Assembly (NCBI GenBank): GCA_037039925.1
Contig: JAXRKP010000656.1
Span: 67,501 to 131,500, forward strand
Direction of reading: 5' to 3'
Length of the DNA stretch: 64,000 nucleotides
From: Doris montereyensis
Lineage: Eukaryota > Mollusca > Gastropoda > Nudibranchia > Dorididae
Shown: piece by piece, positions 15,180 to 54,872 of the stretch
How the letters are laid out: every line of letters begins with the position of its first letter
Position numbering within the stretch: position 1 is the first letter of the stretch
The notes under the pieces: model-generated
Databases searched by the model: none
What the model was told of the DNA's origin: nothing
Seen by the model: only the letters and a program-made list of their open reading frames with translations
Translations under genes and position numbers: made by a program

Positions 15180-15500
15180 AAGGTGAAAAAGGACTTATTA
15201 AAAAGAGGGAAATGTGGTCTGTCTGGATTGCTGTTTCACACCCAAAAAATATTCACAAAACACACAAATTGAAAGCAAATTTCACAATATTATGTTTTTT
15301 TTATATCTGCGATGGACAGCCAAATGTTAAGAAGATTCATCAATTAGACTTTGAGGAACATTTTGAAGAGTTCAAGTTATCATTGGGTAGGCCTGCCATA
15401 TGCTCTTTTGAATTTCGCGAAAAAGAAAATATGCCTCCGACTTACGACTCAAAAGGCCATTTTCTATTGTATTATAACAAATTTTGAAAACCACTAAGGT
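15180..15500 (+). other. Unrecognised short open stretch
   Basis: The plus frame from about 15212 to 15487 contains protein-like composition (DFEEHFEEFKLSLGRPAI, EKENMPPTYDSKG) after a poly-T tract. There is no recognised domain and no clear splice sites. It lies near the minus-strand gene at 15.95-17.25 kb and could be part of another repeat. Confidence 0.2.
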
Positions 15501-15953
15501 AAGAGATAATGTTGCTGACAGTAGGTCCAATTGTTTTCAGGAAGCCTGAAGTATACTTTTAAAAGTTAGGCCTAAGAAAATATGCCGTGCAATCAATTTT
15601 GCACGTGTTAAAAAAATGGGAATTTCAAAACCTTATAAAATCTTTACTTTTTAACTTATCTTGTCGATCTTAGTATCAAATAAAAGAGGAGAAGGAGTTC
15701 TATGCATTCCTGATTAGATAAACAACATCAAAAGAGAAACATAACTACAATAATGGCTTGGTTATGACATGATTTCAGTTTATTAAAATATTTACAATTT
15801 TAAAAAATTCAGTAAAAAAAAAAATGATCACTAGAAAGTTGTTTCCCCATCAGATATATCACCAATAAATATGAATTTATCAACATAAAACAAAGAAAGG
15901 CCTCCAAATATGTTACAAAATCAAATAAAACTTCATTAACTAGACCCATGATT

Positions 15954-17250
15954 TCAATTTTTAGAATCTAATATTTGTTCTGCTACTTGCAGATTTGAAA
16001 TAACTAAACCTTCAGCATTCATATTAAGGCATGTTTGGGTTGATGTCAATGTTTCAAAGTTATGATCAAAAAGATGTTTACCTACTATTCTCATAACTTC
16101 ACTAACTTTATGAGAAGCCACTCCTGCTTCAGACTGTAAAAGAATTGTAGCTTGTCTAATATTATCTGCATAAGCATTATTTTCTCCTGATTTTACTTCT
16201 ACTTCATGAAGAGTTTGTCGCTTGAAAATCTTTTCATTCAGTCTATCATTGCATTTATTGACTAATTTTGTTTCTTTCTTCAAAGTTTTTACTTTTTTTT
16301 TTTCTTTATTTCCAAGGTGGCTTCTAAATCATTAATGACACTATCTTTTTGGTCAATTTCAAGTCTTCTTTTTCTTTCTGAATTTTGCAAATGACAACTG
16401 GTGGTGGCTAATTTAATACTGTTTTCTGGAAATTTTTCGTTTTAGATTTTTGTTTTCTCTTTTCAGATTCATATTTCTTCTTTCACTTTTTAAAAATCTT
16501 GAAGTTCCTTTACAAGCTTGGCTATTTTGATTTTTAAAGGTTCAGTTCCAGTGTTACACATTTTAGACTTTTCAATGACTACAGGGTTATTGTTACTAAT
16601 GTTACCTTCTCTACACTTGTTTGATGAACTGATGGAACTGTTAGGAAGGTTAGATTGTTTACGTTTAGGGTTTGTTTCGTTAAAGCAAAATTCTTCATCT
16701 AGAAACTTTTGATAATCATCAGGTTTTTTTTCGGTTTGCAGTTCAAATTTTTTAGTCCTTAAGTTGCCTAATCTTTGGATTAGATTTTTAATGACTTTAC
16801 TATCTTGTTCCTTTGCTTTACTCTCATTAATTAAGTAAAAGACCCACTTGCCATAAAATTTGGATTAAATCTCTCTGTTCTCTGAAATTTGTTTAATTCT
16901 ACAACTATGCTGTTTGTAAGTTTGAAATTTTGAGGTTTTGAAAATTCTGAGTATTGACATTTAAATATTCCTATCAATATTGGCAGCTGATAGAGTATCT
17001 GAAATAAAATTGAAATAAAAATTAAAACTAAATAACTAATCACCAACTAACTGCACAGCTTTGCGATATGTCGACGATATGATGCTTCGCAGATGACCAG
17101 GAGAAGCTTGATGGAGGAAAGAGTTGCCACTGTAGAGGTAGCCAAACCAGTCAATAACCTTGGAAAAACAAAAGGAAAAAAAATATACATATATATAATA
17201 TATTATATACTCAAGATAATTCAGCGTACATTCATAAATCAATAACATGC
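15954..17250 (-). pseudogene. Uncharacterised multicopy protein gene, N-terminal part, indel-broken
   Basis: The minus-strand reading is consistent over 1.2 kb but in several frames. After an acceptor-like T-rich tract ending at about 17162 comes 'VIDWFGYLYSGNSFLHQASP'. Next is 'QYSEFSKPQNFKLTNSIVVE' (about 16950-16830), then an open stretch 'LINESKAKEQDSKVIKNLIQ' down to about 16500. A lysine/glutamate-rich coiled-coil-like part follows (about 16480-16270), and finally 15954-16283 with 'ATILLQSEAGVASHKVSEVM' and 'AEGLVISNLQVAEQIL'. At least one break, near 16850, is explained by a one-base change in a T run. The last segment resembles the conserved region of a family seen in many copies in aquatic animals; no function is assigned. 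It may be a transposon-borne gene, and it lies inside the probable first intron of the RGG gene. Confidence 0.45.
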
Positions 17251-18009
17251 CTCATAGCAGACACACAAATATTTTTCTATGAAATGTGAGATTTGAGGTG
17301 TGCTACGATGTCTGCTGTTTGGCTTTTTTTTATATATAAAAAGAAAGAGCAAATATCAAATGTTAAGTTAAGAGCAAGTTACGCAGATTAAGATATTGTT
17401 AACATTTCTGTATAACTGTAATAATATAATAATAAATTATCAGATCTATAATAATATAGTTAGACGTGTTTAATAACTAAGTAATGGAATATATTAATAT
17501 TAATAGTTTAATACCTCAGCTATACTAAAACTACATAGCGCACGATCACATTAATCTTCAATACTGAAGCTGTGGTCTTATAGGAAGAAGAAAGACCACT
17601 AATCAAATAGATTATAAATGTGTTTCTTTCATATTGAATTGTGTCACAAAGTTCATCTTACTGTCCTTTCCAACTCAACCACCAACCACAATGTTATAAT
17701 AAAAAAAATTACCTTCTTCTGTTACGTCTGTATTTCACAACGATTATATGGTGGTCAGGTCGTAAGTGCAATATCAAGGAAACATCCCATAATATCCGAT
17801 CAAATTTTCACGCATGTTCTATTTATATGTTTAAACGAAGTTGTGAAAGTTTCACAAAACATGTCAACTTTTGGCGAAAATAAAGTTTTTAACTCTCCTG
17901 TAAAACTTAAAAAAAATGCACATACGACTGTGTTCCTGTATGGTGACTTTGTGGATATCTTTATGAGGTAAAATTGTGTTGGCTATATTCATGTTATTCT
18001 TTAGGCACA
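17251..18009. other. AT-rich intron, nothing recognised
   Basis: Contains a plus-strand open stretch at 17618-17971, but its composition is not convincing and it matches no family I know. There are no strong splice signals. Confidence 0.35.
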
Positions 18010-18480
18010 AGTCTATTAGCCTCTCTCCATTGGAGTTGTTGTTGTCTCTCTTTTACCTATTACTCCTCCTGACGTTTCTGCATTGTTGCTTACTCTAGCT
18101 TTTAAATCTACCATATCGTTTAAATCTACTAAAACCATTAGTTCCTGTTTGTGTTTAAGATTTTCTGTAGCTATTTGTAAATCTTTTCAAGATATCTTCG
18201 TTTGGTCCATAAGCTATGAATAACTTAATTTTTCTTCCTTTTGGGTTAATATTTGCCTCCAATAGCCGTGGGCTTATAAATTTCCAACTTTCTAGTAGCT
18301 TTTCAAGCCTTTTATGCTTTAGGAGGCCTACTCTTGCACTAGCTTATCTTTGACATATACTCCTGAGAAGACTAATGTATGATTTGGTCTTACATTTTCT
18401 ATTCCTTGTCCTTTTTTCTTTGTTTCTGTAATGGCCAAAATGTCTACTTTGAATTTTTCCAATTCTTCAGCTAATTCCAC
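18010..18480 (-). mobile_element. LINE endonuclease (APE) domain fragment
   Basis: The minus strand reads 'EELEKFKVDILAITETKKKG', then 'HTLVFSGVYV', 'WKFISPRLLEANINPKGRKI' and 'LFIAYGPNED'. These are the N-terminal apurinic endonuclease motifs of a LINE ORF2 (D.L...ET, SPRL..., YGPN). The frame is broken and the reverse transcriptase is missing. Confidence 0.75.
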
Positions 18481-18684
18481 CTTGAGACCCCATACCAGGC
18501 ATTATTTTCGGTCAGGGTTAGCTCCCTTAGCCTTTGGTTACGCAAGACCAGCTTGCAAGACAGTAGGTTGTTTTTTGTCAGGGTTAACTCCCGTAGCCTT
18601 TGGTCAGCCAAGACCCGCCTGCAAGATACTTACCTGTCCACTTGCCAGAGCACTTAAAATAAGTGACAAAAAAGGTGTTACCCA

Positions 18685-18784
18685 CGGCCGGATTTGGTCC
18701 GTTTGAACAATTGGAAGCAGTTAGTGTGCGGCTGGGCTATACACAGTGGGCTGTCTGGCGTGCAACTGCTTAAACCGTAATGAG
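18685..18784 (+). repeat. Partial copy of the TTAA element at 19647-19957
   Basis: Shares 'gaacaattggaagcagtta', 'ctgtctggcgtgcaac' and the 'taatgag|TTAA' right end with 19845-19961. The left half is not recognisable. A separate short duplication, 'tagcctttggt..gc.aagac', lies just upstream (18528-18615). Confidence 0.7.
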
Positions 18785-18882
18785 TTAAGATGCCATGAGC
18801 CACTCTCTAACATGCTTACCAATACAAGAAAGTATTTCAATTTCAATAGCTTTGCAATTCTTGTTGTTTTATCACAGATCTC

Positions 18883-45642
<26,760 letters not shown>

Positions 45643-47928
45643 AAAGGAAACTGAAGGAGAGAGAGATGGAAAATGTTGATAATGACCAGAGTGTTCCTAA
45701 TGGAAACCGATAATGATCTATTCAGAAACGTGTTCAAAAATGTTTTGTTGTAAATCGGAATGTCCTCCTATTGCACAGAGCTACTTTTTCCATGGATTGT
45801 AAAATGGCATTGGCTAAAAATAAACACATGTTTAAAACTTATGGTACGGATATATGATATAGGTCTCCCTGACATTTCACAAGGATTTCAGAAATTTCAC
45901 AACTATGTTCAAATTTGCTTCTGGGAGTCAACAATTACTCGATGACAATGATAAAACTATCATGAAGCATTCAATGAGAAAAGAACAGACTGCCCGTGAA
46001 TGGTCAAAAGTGGCTTATTGTAGCAAATGTCTTTAATGTACAGAAAATCTCATTTTTATCACAGCCACCCCAAATTTACAGAGCTTACTCGCACCGAAAA
46101 ATTTGTCTCCCGGCTATCTGTACCAAAGCGGTTATCGTAAATACATGCTTGAGATTGATTTTTTATCATCGTCGTGGATTACAATACAAAGTTGTTACAA
46201 GCCATTGAAAAGCCAATCACACGTGGTGACATCACGTTCATTTCCCTTTGAAAGATAACGGAAGGTAGAAACTTATTGAATTTGACTATATCGTAATTTT
46301 TAAATTTCAACTTCTAGAGTTAGCAGCTTGATTTGGTCGGGGTTTGGAAAAGCTCGTAGGTGAAGCCTTGGAAGGTCTCAGCCAGTCAATTAAATCTATG
46401 GAGAGGATTTCAATATCCCTAATTCTCTCCCCGTCTGTGTAAGCATAAACACTGCTGTGCTAATTGGAAGAAGAAAGTCATTGGAGAATGTCAGAAGAGA
46501 AAGTGATAGCATTGTACAGAGAAGCACTCATTAAGCCGGCATGAGTAAACGAAAAGGAAACTGGTTTCTACAGGATTCATACCACTACATTTGTTGGCTC
46601 TTTTTTTAATACATTTCTCTTGATTTAGAACGTCATTTTTTTTACTTCTGTTTTTAACATTGATTGAACTTTTTAAGACGTGAGAAAAATTGTTGAGATG
46701 TTTCATCATGCATTGTAGAAGTCAGTCCTTTTATATCAGGCACATGGAAACCGTTACATTGTATTGTATGGCAGTCCATGCTTAAAAGTTTGTTTTTTTT
46801 ACATTTTAAAATATTTTTTTTTACAATTTTCTCATTCATATCGTAACATTGTTTCCCAAAAAAAAAAATTGTATTTGTCAATAAATAATCTTATGTCATT
46901 CAACAAAACATTCATGGTCGGCAGCATCATTTATGTTTGAGTGTTTTGTTATGGACTGGTACTAGTATTTGGCATATTACTGCCATTAGTAAAACGTTTG
47001 ACTTTCATGCTTGACAAGACACAAAGGCTTTTCACATATATGACAAGAACCGCTATAGAAACCAGTTGTCTCAGAATGAACTGAAGATTCATCCATCAGA
47101 TGTAGTGGTTACTGCATCTGTGTAAGGTTTTAAATGAGGCGAGTGATGGAAGTAGATTTACAAATTGCTCTTCAAGACAGATTGATAGGCTACTCAAATG
47201 AATAGGCTACTCAAATGGACTGAGAAGTAGTTGAAGGCCCCTTAACACAAAATGGTAATGCTACACCTATGGTTTTTTTCAGTCATGGGGAATCTCTGAA
47301 TATCTGTTGTAAGTTTTAAAATGATAGAGAAAAGTCAATTTATGATGGGTAATGCTATACTTTTTAAATTACTATTTTCACTCTCAAGCTCAAAGGGAGT
47401 CATGATGGTGATGAAGAGCGGATATCTGTGTGGTGTGGTTTATTTTGAGGTGGAAACGCTGTGGAGAGAATGAAATAAAACCCTGGAGAGGAAGGAACAC
47501 TAATTATTACAGAGGAACTAAAGAACTCGCTCAATCCAGTTGCAATTGGAAACTGGAACCAGTTGAGAGTAAAAACCTGTGATGGACTAGTGTCCCTTTC
47601 AGGAGACGATTCATTGACACCTGTTCTGTTTATCGCTATAGAAACCTAGAAACTGACATACACTCACGACTCTGTATGCACTAGCGGTCTTGAAAGAAAG
47701 GCTTTTGCCAGTTGTTCATTAGATCAATTTTTGGTTGCCATGGAAGTAGGGGGAAGGTCATTGTTTTTTAAATCATAATACACCACTTTCCTGTTTCCAA
47801 GTGCTGAGAATAGTGGAAAATAAGAAAACTTTGGAAATAGGAAAGAGTTTCTACTGTGTTATGGATACATGAGGAAAATCTGGGAGAAAATCATCAATGC
47901 CTATACTTTACAATACCTACCAATGACG
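45643..47928. other. 3' UTR / flank of the RGG gene; no further gene seen
   Basis: Contains AATAAA-like sites at about 45820 and 46881; neither is clearly the gene's polyadenylation site. No repeat or coding signal stands out. Confidence 0.35.
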
Positions 47929-47932
47929 TAAA

Positions 47933-48634
47933 CCCGATCCTGCTAAGCGTGCCTGCTAGCACCCTTTTGGTGTCCTGCCTAATGCGCCCGCCGAGTGCTG
48001 CCGACGGCAGAAATTAAAAGGTTTGTTTCCAAAGCATTGTAGTGACAAATCTAGCGAGGTCACGGCCTATCATAACCTTTAACCTATTCACGAGACTGCA
48101 CAGGATTTTTAGAAGGAAACAGAACTCTTCTGCATTGTTTGGTCAATATTCTACGATTTTTCAAAATTCAGAGACCATCGAGAGGCAAAATGGCATTTCA
48201 CTTTCAACGCATGAAAAGCTGGCTCTGCGAATTGAGAGAGGAGATCGGTGATTTTGGGCCCAACAGAACCCTAAATCCTGATGAAAAGAGGAAGGTTCTG
48301 ACATTGAAGAAGTTTTAACTGATTTGAGTGATGTGAGGAGGATGATGAAGAAGAAAATAGCGATGAGGCTTGCAATGCCTTAGCAGGCGAAATCCAAACT
48401 GCCGTGTCTGTGGACGACAGACCTATCTGACACTCAACTTCAGCCATTTACAGTGTTCAATGTTTGTAGATATCAGTGTTTCTGTCCAATAAAATAATTC
48501 CTGCACATGAATACAATTTTTAAAATAAAGAAACAACAAAAACATGGAAGAAACGTATTTTTTAATAACAATGGAACAGGGACAGTTATCTCATTTTGCT
48601 TAGGCATCAGCCCAGCGGGTTAGGCAGGATTGGG
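47933..48634 (+). mobile_element. piggyBac-like non-autonomous element, copy A (~702 bp)
   Basis: Ends CCCGATCCTGCTAA at the left and TTAGGCAGGATTGGG at the right are imperfect inverted repeats. The flanks TAAA and TTGT look like decayed TTAA. The interior matches element B (61915-62624, opposite strand) over most of its length, including a start 'MAFHFQRMKSWLCELREEIG' at 48190 and a trailing AATAAA at about 48490. The frame is broken after 'PNRTLNPDEKRK'. Confidence 0.75.
48190..48480 (+). pseudogene. Broken N-terminus-only piggyBac-like ORF (copy A)
   Basis: The start MAFHFQRMKSWLCELREEIG and 'GPNRTLNPDEK' match the intact 113-aa frame of copy B. Indels then scramble the acidic middle and the 'TDLSDTQLQPFT'-like end. 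No catalytic region is present. Confidence 0.65.
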
Positions 48635-48794
48635 TTGTCTATTCTTGCACATTGATTGAATGGAGAACCACAGTGCAGAGGGATAATTGAGTGAAAGAAG
48701 GAACGATGCTGAGTAGAATTGCTTTGCATCAAATGCTTGTTATGTTTTTGAAATTATTATTATTGTATTTGCCAATATTCCCGGTTATTTACTT

Positions 48795-49610
48795 CACACC
48801 TGCCCTTCCCTTGCACACACCCCGGTACTGTACTCCACACCTGCTCTTCCCTTGCACACATCCCAGTACTGTTCCCCACACCTGCTCTTCCTACACACAC
48901 CCCAGTACTGTACTCACACCTGCCCTTCCCTTACACACACCCCAGTACTGTACTCCACACCTGCCCTTCCCTTCATACACCCCATACTGTACTCCACACC
49001 TGCTCTTCCCTTACACACCCCAGTACTGTACTCCACACCTGCCCTTCCCTTACACACACCCCAGTACTGTACTCCACACCTGCCCTTCCCTTGCATACAC
49101 CTCGGTACTGTACTTACACATACATTCCAGTACTGTACTCCACACCTGCCCTTCCCTTGCATACACCTCGGTACTGTACTCCACACCTGCCCTTCCCTTG
49201 CATACATTCCAGTACTGTACTCCACACCTGCCCTTCCCTTGCATACATTCCACCTGTGCATACACTGTACTCTCCACACCTGCCCTTCCCTTGCATCCAG
49301 TACCTCACACCTGCCCTTCCCTTGCATACACCTCCACTCCACACCTGCCCTTCCCTTGCATACACCTCGGTACTGTACTCCACACTTGCCCTTCCCTTGC
49401 ATACACCTCAGTACTGTACTCCACACCTGCCCTTCCCTTGCATACACCCGGTACTGTACTTTATACCTGCCCTTCCTTGCACACTCTCCAGTAATGTACT
49501 TTATACCTGCCCTTCCCTTGCACACACCCCGGTAATGTACTTCACACCTTCCCTTCCTTGCACATCCCCCAGTAATGTACTTCACACCTGCCTTCCCTTG
49601 CATACACACA
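48795..49610. repeat. Minisatellite, ~41-bp unit, about 20 copies
   Basis: Unit includes 'gtactgtactccacacctgc' and 'ccttcccttgcatacacctc'. Because 41 is not a multiple of three and the unit lacks stops, long open frames appear on both strands (for example 48691-49494 plus and 48914-49615 minus); they are not genes. It ends in CA and C runs at 49600-49630 and lies 160 bp from piggyBac-like element A. Confidence 0.95.
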
Positions 49611-49629
49611 CACACACCCCCCCCCCCCC

Positions 49630-51340
49630 TCCCTTTTTGTGTGTGTTTTGTTTTTTGGTTTGGCTGTGATTATAGTAAACTCGATTCAAGGGTTGAATTC
49701 AAACAAGAAGGTGGTTGGTTCTGGCTGTGTTGTTGATGGTCAACTGGATTCAATCAAGGGTTGAACCCAAGCCCTAATATTGTGGTGTTGATGGTCTACA
49801 GTAACTCCGTCCATACTTTGTGGTAGGCACCATGGAAGGGATGAATGACTAGACCAGCAGATACAAAGAAAGAAAAAAAAAAACTGGTGGTTTTATCAAA
49901 ATGGACCAATATTGGGATAACAAAAAAAGAAAGCATTGAGATTGTGGTGAGTGGATATAGCACTGCCCAGTGCAGTAGGAAAAAAGCCTGGCCCATAACA
50001 CTGACATTGCTGCAAAAATGGATAACAAGACGTCTACGATGTTATCACAACACGAATATTTATTGTCAGCCACGGAACATTCGGTACCTCTCTTCTTCCT
50101 GCAAACTTTTTCAAACAGGAGAAGATGAAAAAAAAACCCAGTGGAAACAACACAAACTTGCAAACCAGAAATTTTATTGTATGATTGGTAGGATGATGGC
50201 AACTGTCTTCTTACGGTGTAATAGATTTTGCAAAACCCGAGAATGCATAGACCTATAAGAAGTTTTCAAGGCAAGAGAAAAATCGAAATTTTAAATGTTT
50301 GTTTAATGTATAAGTTGAGTCAAATTTGATAGTGTTAAATGTTAGATTCTATTATAAATATAAACTGCTTTATCCTACGTTCACAAATTTGCTCACAGTC
50401 ACAGGATCGTCCACGCACTACAGTTAATGTATGAATGACATCAACATACTCTCCACAGATGTGCAGGTGTGACATTGACAGTGTTCTCTGTATACTGTAC
50501 TGTATGATGAGTACTCCGGTGAAAGGATAATGATTGATAGTGATAATATTCCATTCATAGTAAACCCCTTCGACAATATGCTCTATTACTATAGTGTTAA
50601 TACAATTACAACATGATGAAATTTGATTCATTCCTGAATGTGATTTTTATTAGAAAGTCAATTGAAAACTAGAGACGTTCAGGGGGAAATAAGTGAATGT
50701 AGTCATATGTTTTATCTACTACAACTACAAATGAAAATGAAAGTAAAGCAACTCCACTAGAAACACCAGAAACTGCTTGTTTTATAAATGCTTTATGAGA
50801 TGGCAAGGAAATAAAATGGAATAGAGGAGACGGACAATTGAAACTTGTTCCAGTGATCTATTGACAGTCATGAATTGATGAATGGATTTGAATCAGACTC
50901 AGTCAGAAAAGGAAAATGTACCCGACTCGGATAAGACAAATGTGTTTTGCCTCAGAAACGGAAATTGTATTTCGATTCGGAACAGACAATTTTTGACTTA
51001 GAATAGAAAATGACGATCAACTTTACACACAAGTAAGTTTGAACTTGGTCTGATTGTTCTTACTTACTCAACTAATTCACCCCACCTACTTGCCAAACCA
51101 TTCCAAGAAATTTATTAGAAATAAAACCCTCAACATGGAAGAACATAAATCTTTTTTGTCCTCATTAATAAGGATAGTCTTAGTCTTATTATCTTATGCT
51201 TAAAACCATTGGCATCAAGACTTTAAGTGGATAGAATCTTTGATCTTCAACACAAATATAAAGCCTGAGAAAGTGGAGAATATGTATAATAAGGAAAGGA
51301 ATGTAACTATTTCTGCTGCATAGTAGAAGTTTTCAATGCA
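49630..51340. other. Non-coding, nothing recognised
   Basis: A short duplication 'attcaa..gggttga.ccaa' occurs at about 49683 and 49747. Opposed short ORFs near 49.8-50.2 kb have no protein-like features. The rest is AT-rich without a recognised element. Confidence 0.35.
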
Positions 51341-51960
51341 TTACTTGAACTTGAACAAATGGAATATGAAACTCTGATGCCAAGTACAAAGTTTCATACA
51401 ATTATGCATCACACTTGAACAAATGGAATATGAAACTCTGATGTCTAGTACAAAGTTTCATACAATTATGCATCACACTTGAACAAATGGAATATGAAAC
51501 TCTGATGCCAAGTACAAAGTTTCATACAATTATGCATCACACTTGAACAAATGGAATATGAAGCTCTGATGCCTAGTAAAAGTTTCATACAATTATGCAT
51601 CACACTTGAACAAATGGAATATGAAACTCTGATGCCAAGTACAAAGTTTCATACAATTATGCATCACACTCGAACAAATGGAATATGAAACGCTGATGTC
51701 TAGTACAGTTTCATACAATTATGCATCACACTTGAACAAATGGAATATGAAACTCTGATGTCTAGTACAGTTTCATACAATTATGCATCACACTTGAACA
51801 AATGGAATATGAAACTCTGATGTCTAGTACAGTTTCATACAATTATGCATCACACTTGAACAAATGGAATATGAAACTCTGATGTCTAGTACGGTTTCAT
51901 ACAATTATGCATCACACTTGAACAAATGGAATATGAAACGCTGATGCCTAGTAGTAGGAA
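51340..51960. repeat. Minisatellite with 61-64-bp hairpin-forming unit, about 9-10 copies
   Basis: Unit includes 'acttgaacaaatggaatatg', 'aaactctgatgtctagtaca' and 'agtttcatacaattatgcat'. Each unit contains TATGAAACT and, about 16 bases later, its inverse AGTTTCATA, so every unit can fold into a 9-bp hairpin. Confidence 0.95.
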
Positions 51961-52094
51961 GTATCATACAATTATACAAAATACAATACTCTTAACTTAA
52001 CAGGAATATGAAACGCTGGGACAGAAATAGAGCCGTCAGATTTTCCCCGCATTTTAACCAACATTCTACTATTTACTTGCATCATTACACTGTG

Positions 52095-52175
52095 CACCTT
52101 TTGCTCTTGATTCTCAGTCTGGAATCACCGCTTATGGTGGATGGAATATATTTCACTCAATCAATCATCAGCTTT
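52095..52175 (+). repeat. RepX copy 6 (3' part)
   Basis: 'ctcagtctggaatcaccgct', 'tatggtggatgga' and 'atatttcactcaatcaatc'; diverged. Confidence 0.5.
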
Positions 52176-52530
52176 TGATTCTGACGGCACCATGTTTGGC
52201 TGCTCATGGCCTAATGGCTGGTTTGTGTGGTGGGTGCCTTGTAATGGAATGAAAAATCTACACAAAAGTTTACAACTCAAGATACATGTGTAATGTGAAG
52301 CCTACAGCTACATTGATAAAATACATATCTTGTTGAGTTGGGCAGAGCTACCCGGAGCGATGGATGACCGAAGAAAGCATATGAGAGAGGCTGTTGTATA
52401 AGCAATTTACGTTAGGTCGTAAAACTGAAAAGTTTCTGAATTTTTGTTTCTAAATTTTGCTCTTAGTCTTAGTTCTTAACATTGTTTTTGCTGCGTAATC
52501 ATCAACATCATCTCTACAAACCCCATGCTA

Positions 52531-52718
52531 CAGTAGTCGCTGGATAAAAGCACACTTCATAACAGTACAGTCTGCATAAACACACACCTACCGGTACATA
52601 CATCTGCTGACCAATTTTTTTTATACTAAACTTGATAAAAATGTTCCCATAAACTCATGGTATGCATAAAAGCCCTTTTTTCCTGCGCCCAAAGGACGCG
52701 TTTATTCAGCGACTACTG
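52531..52718. mobile_element. 188-bp Tigger/pogo-like MITE
   Basis: Inverted ends CAGTAGTCGCTGGATAAA (left) and the inverse CAGTAGTCGCTGAATAAA (right), flanked by TA at 52529-52530 and 52719-52720. No coding capacity. The first bases match those of the 36446-37293 element. Confidence 0.85.
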
Positions 52719-53434
52719 TATTAGCTATTTACAGAAGATCCTATTTTGAACGGTGATCACTTTGTTCTCAGTCAGCAAGGATGAAATAGAAAAGCCTGAG
52801 CACCGCTTATTGCATTAGTACTTATTATTATTGAAAGTTAGGTGAGTCATGATAACATTGTAACAATCAATCATCAATATTTCTGGACGACTGAATCTAC
52901 AGAAAAGCTCTTGAACAAAAATTCAAATTTTGTCACTTGGCAGAGACTCCAGTAAAAGCGATTGATGGTGACTAACACATATACCCCGTATTTTGAATTA
53001 TGAAGAATGGCATGCATACAAATTTATGATGAGGTTACTGTAACTAATAATTCTGTCTATACTATCAAACGATTTACATGCCAACTCTAAAGTGAAAGAC
53101 GGCAGTAAATGACAATTCCCGTCAAAGAAGCCAGAACAGATGTGATGTTTTTTCGGTTATATACACCTATAATCATATGTTAGACAACAAACAAGTGATA
53201 CCTGTATACCCTGAGCTTACAACAGAAAAGGAGAGGACAAAAGAGTTTGAGAGGAGAATGAATCAATGAAAGGAGGGCATTGTCACTGATACTTATTAGA
53301 ATGAGTAAAAGGGAAAAAGGAGGGTATGACGTGAAAGATACAAGGATAATACTAATATAGTACGTAATAGGTTATAGTTATAGGGATCCAGTAACAATAC
53401 TTACACAGAGGCATAGCAAAACCATAGTGTTGTG

Positions 53435-53640
53435 AGTTTATGATCATGAGGATACTACTGGTTCCAAACCCATGGTTGGCTTAGACTAGGTTTTTTACAA
53501 CGTTGTACTCTTAGTGTCTTAGGAAAGGTATTTCACTCTGCTTTCCTTACTTGAATCAGGTGTGAATGAGTACCCAGCTATAGGTAGACAAAGATATTGT
53601 CAAATGTCAGAGTGTTTGTACAAAACGCCTTACTACAGGC
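53435..53640 (+). mobile_element. tRNA-derived SINE (family S1)
   Basis: 'tggttccaaacccatg' is box B-like. 'gttggcttagactagg', 'aacgttgtactcttag', 'ggaaaggtatttcactctgc' and 'caggtgtgaatgagtaccca' follow in the order of a SINE core common in marine invertebrates (from memory). The antisense copy at 24578-24720 shares the central part. Confidence 0.7.
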
Positions 53641-54699
53641 TGCTTAACCGTTATGCTCTTCAGGGAGTTGAAAAGGATTTTGAATGAAATATGGCCTGCT
53701 TTTAGAATAAATGATGTACAGTCGTTGAATCTGCACTTGTGCAGGGAGAAAGAGTATAACTCTATCTTTATTTTTAGTAACTAGTAACAGAGAAAGGAGA
53801 GAGAAAGAGATGTGCTGTAGTTGCAGAAAAACGACAAAGAGAAGAAAATAGTAGAGAAAGGATGAAAGAACGTATAATCAAGGTAGTAATTAGTGATAGA
53901 AATGTGAAAATTATAGAAGTAAGTCAAACTCAAACAATGATATATGATGTTATGGGTAACTGTGATAGTGTTAGGAAAGTAAAAAAGCTTAGGATGTGAA
54001 AGTGATAATAATAAATAAGTATTCCAAAGTGCCGGTAGGTGTATATAATAAATTCAATGCTGTCTACGAAAAGACAGCGGGCAGTCAAAGTTATGTGATT
54101 CATGATAATTGATATACTTTATCAATACATAATACATATATAATCTATCTTTAAATCTACCATCCCACGTGCTAAATCATAAATGTTTAAATCAATAAAT
54201 GACTCGGTAGCATGTAGATCTCAATAGTAATCCATCTAATTAACAATTCAGTGCTCACAGCATATAAAGTTCAATTAACTATGAGAAGACAACGAACATA
54301 AATATCTGCATAAGAACATTTTCACCTGAATTGAATTGCTCATCTTTAATTTCATCAGATGTAAGTTGGGTTTTTAAAAAAGAATGCCATAACGGTTCGT
54401 AAGAAAGATTGAATGAATAGAAGAATAGCAGAGAGTCGATCTAAATTTATCAAAAACTTTTTTCTCCCCTTTTTTCATTATTGTTCCCAATTTTTCTTAC
54501 TTTTGGTTTAATTTTCCTATGACACAATGAGTTTGCTCCCAACTTACCCTGTTTTGCTTCCATTTTTCAAGTCTCTTGTTTTCTGTTTAGTTCTCCCAAT
54601 TTCCACCTGATTTCCTGTTTATTTTTCTTTGATGTCATCTTACTAATAATATTCTATTGAAGTCTCTCTGGTTTATTGGTGGTTTTCTACTCAGTGCTC

Positions 54700-54872
54700 C
54701 CATTTTGTGGGTGGTTGGCAGGTGCCACTGGTACTGGTAGGTCCTACTTCTTTCCTTTGTTCTTAAAAATTTATCTTTCATTTTCATCTTGCTGTTTCTT
54801 CTTAATTCTCTCTGAGATCACCGCAATGGTATACGGGGTAAATTTCAAAGAAACAAACAAATAAGCACTCAT
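54700..54872 (+). repeat. RepX copy 7 (one of the most complete)
   Basis: 'ggtggttggcaggtgccac', 'ggtaggtcctacttctttcc', 'tcatcttgctgtttcttc', 'ctctgagatcaccgcaatgg' and 'ggggtaaatttcaaagaaac'. Confidence 0.85.

Noticed and set aside
17618..17971. 117-codon plus-strand ORF as RRM or other exon of the RGG gene
   Set aside because: No RNP1/RNP2 motif, no matching splice phase, and a composition typical of AT-rich intron.
48691..49669. ORFs of 267, 233, 227 and 192 codons
   Set aside because: All lie within the 41-bp minisatellite and arise from stop-poor units.
49845..50258. 137-codon plus and 117-codon minus opposed ORFs
   Set aside because: No recognised motif, unlikely composition and no splice signals.
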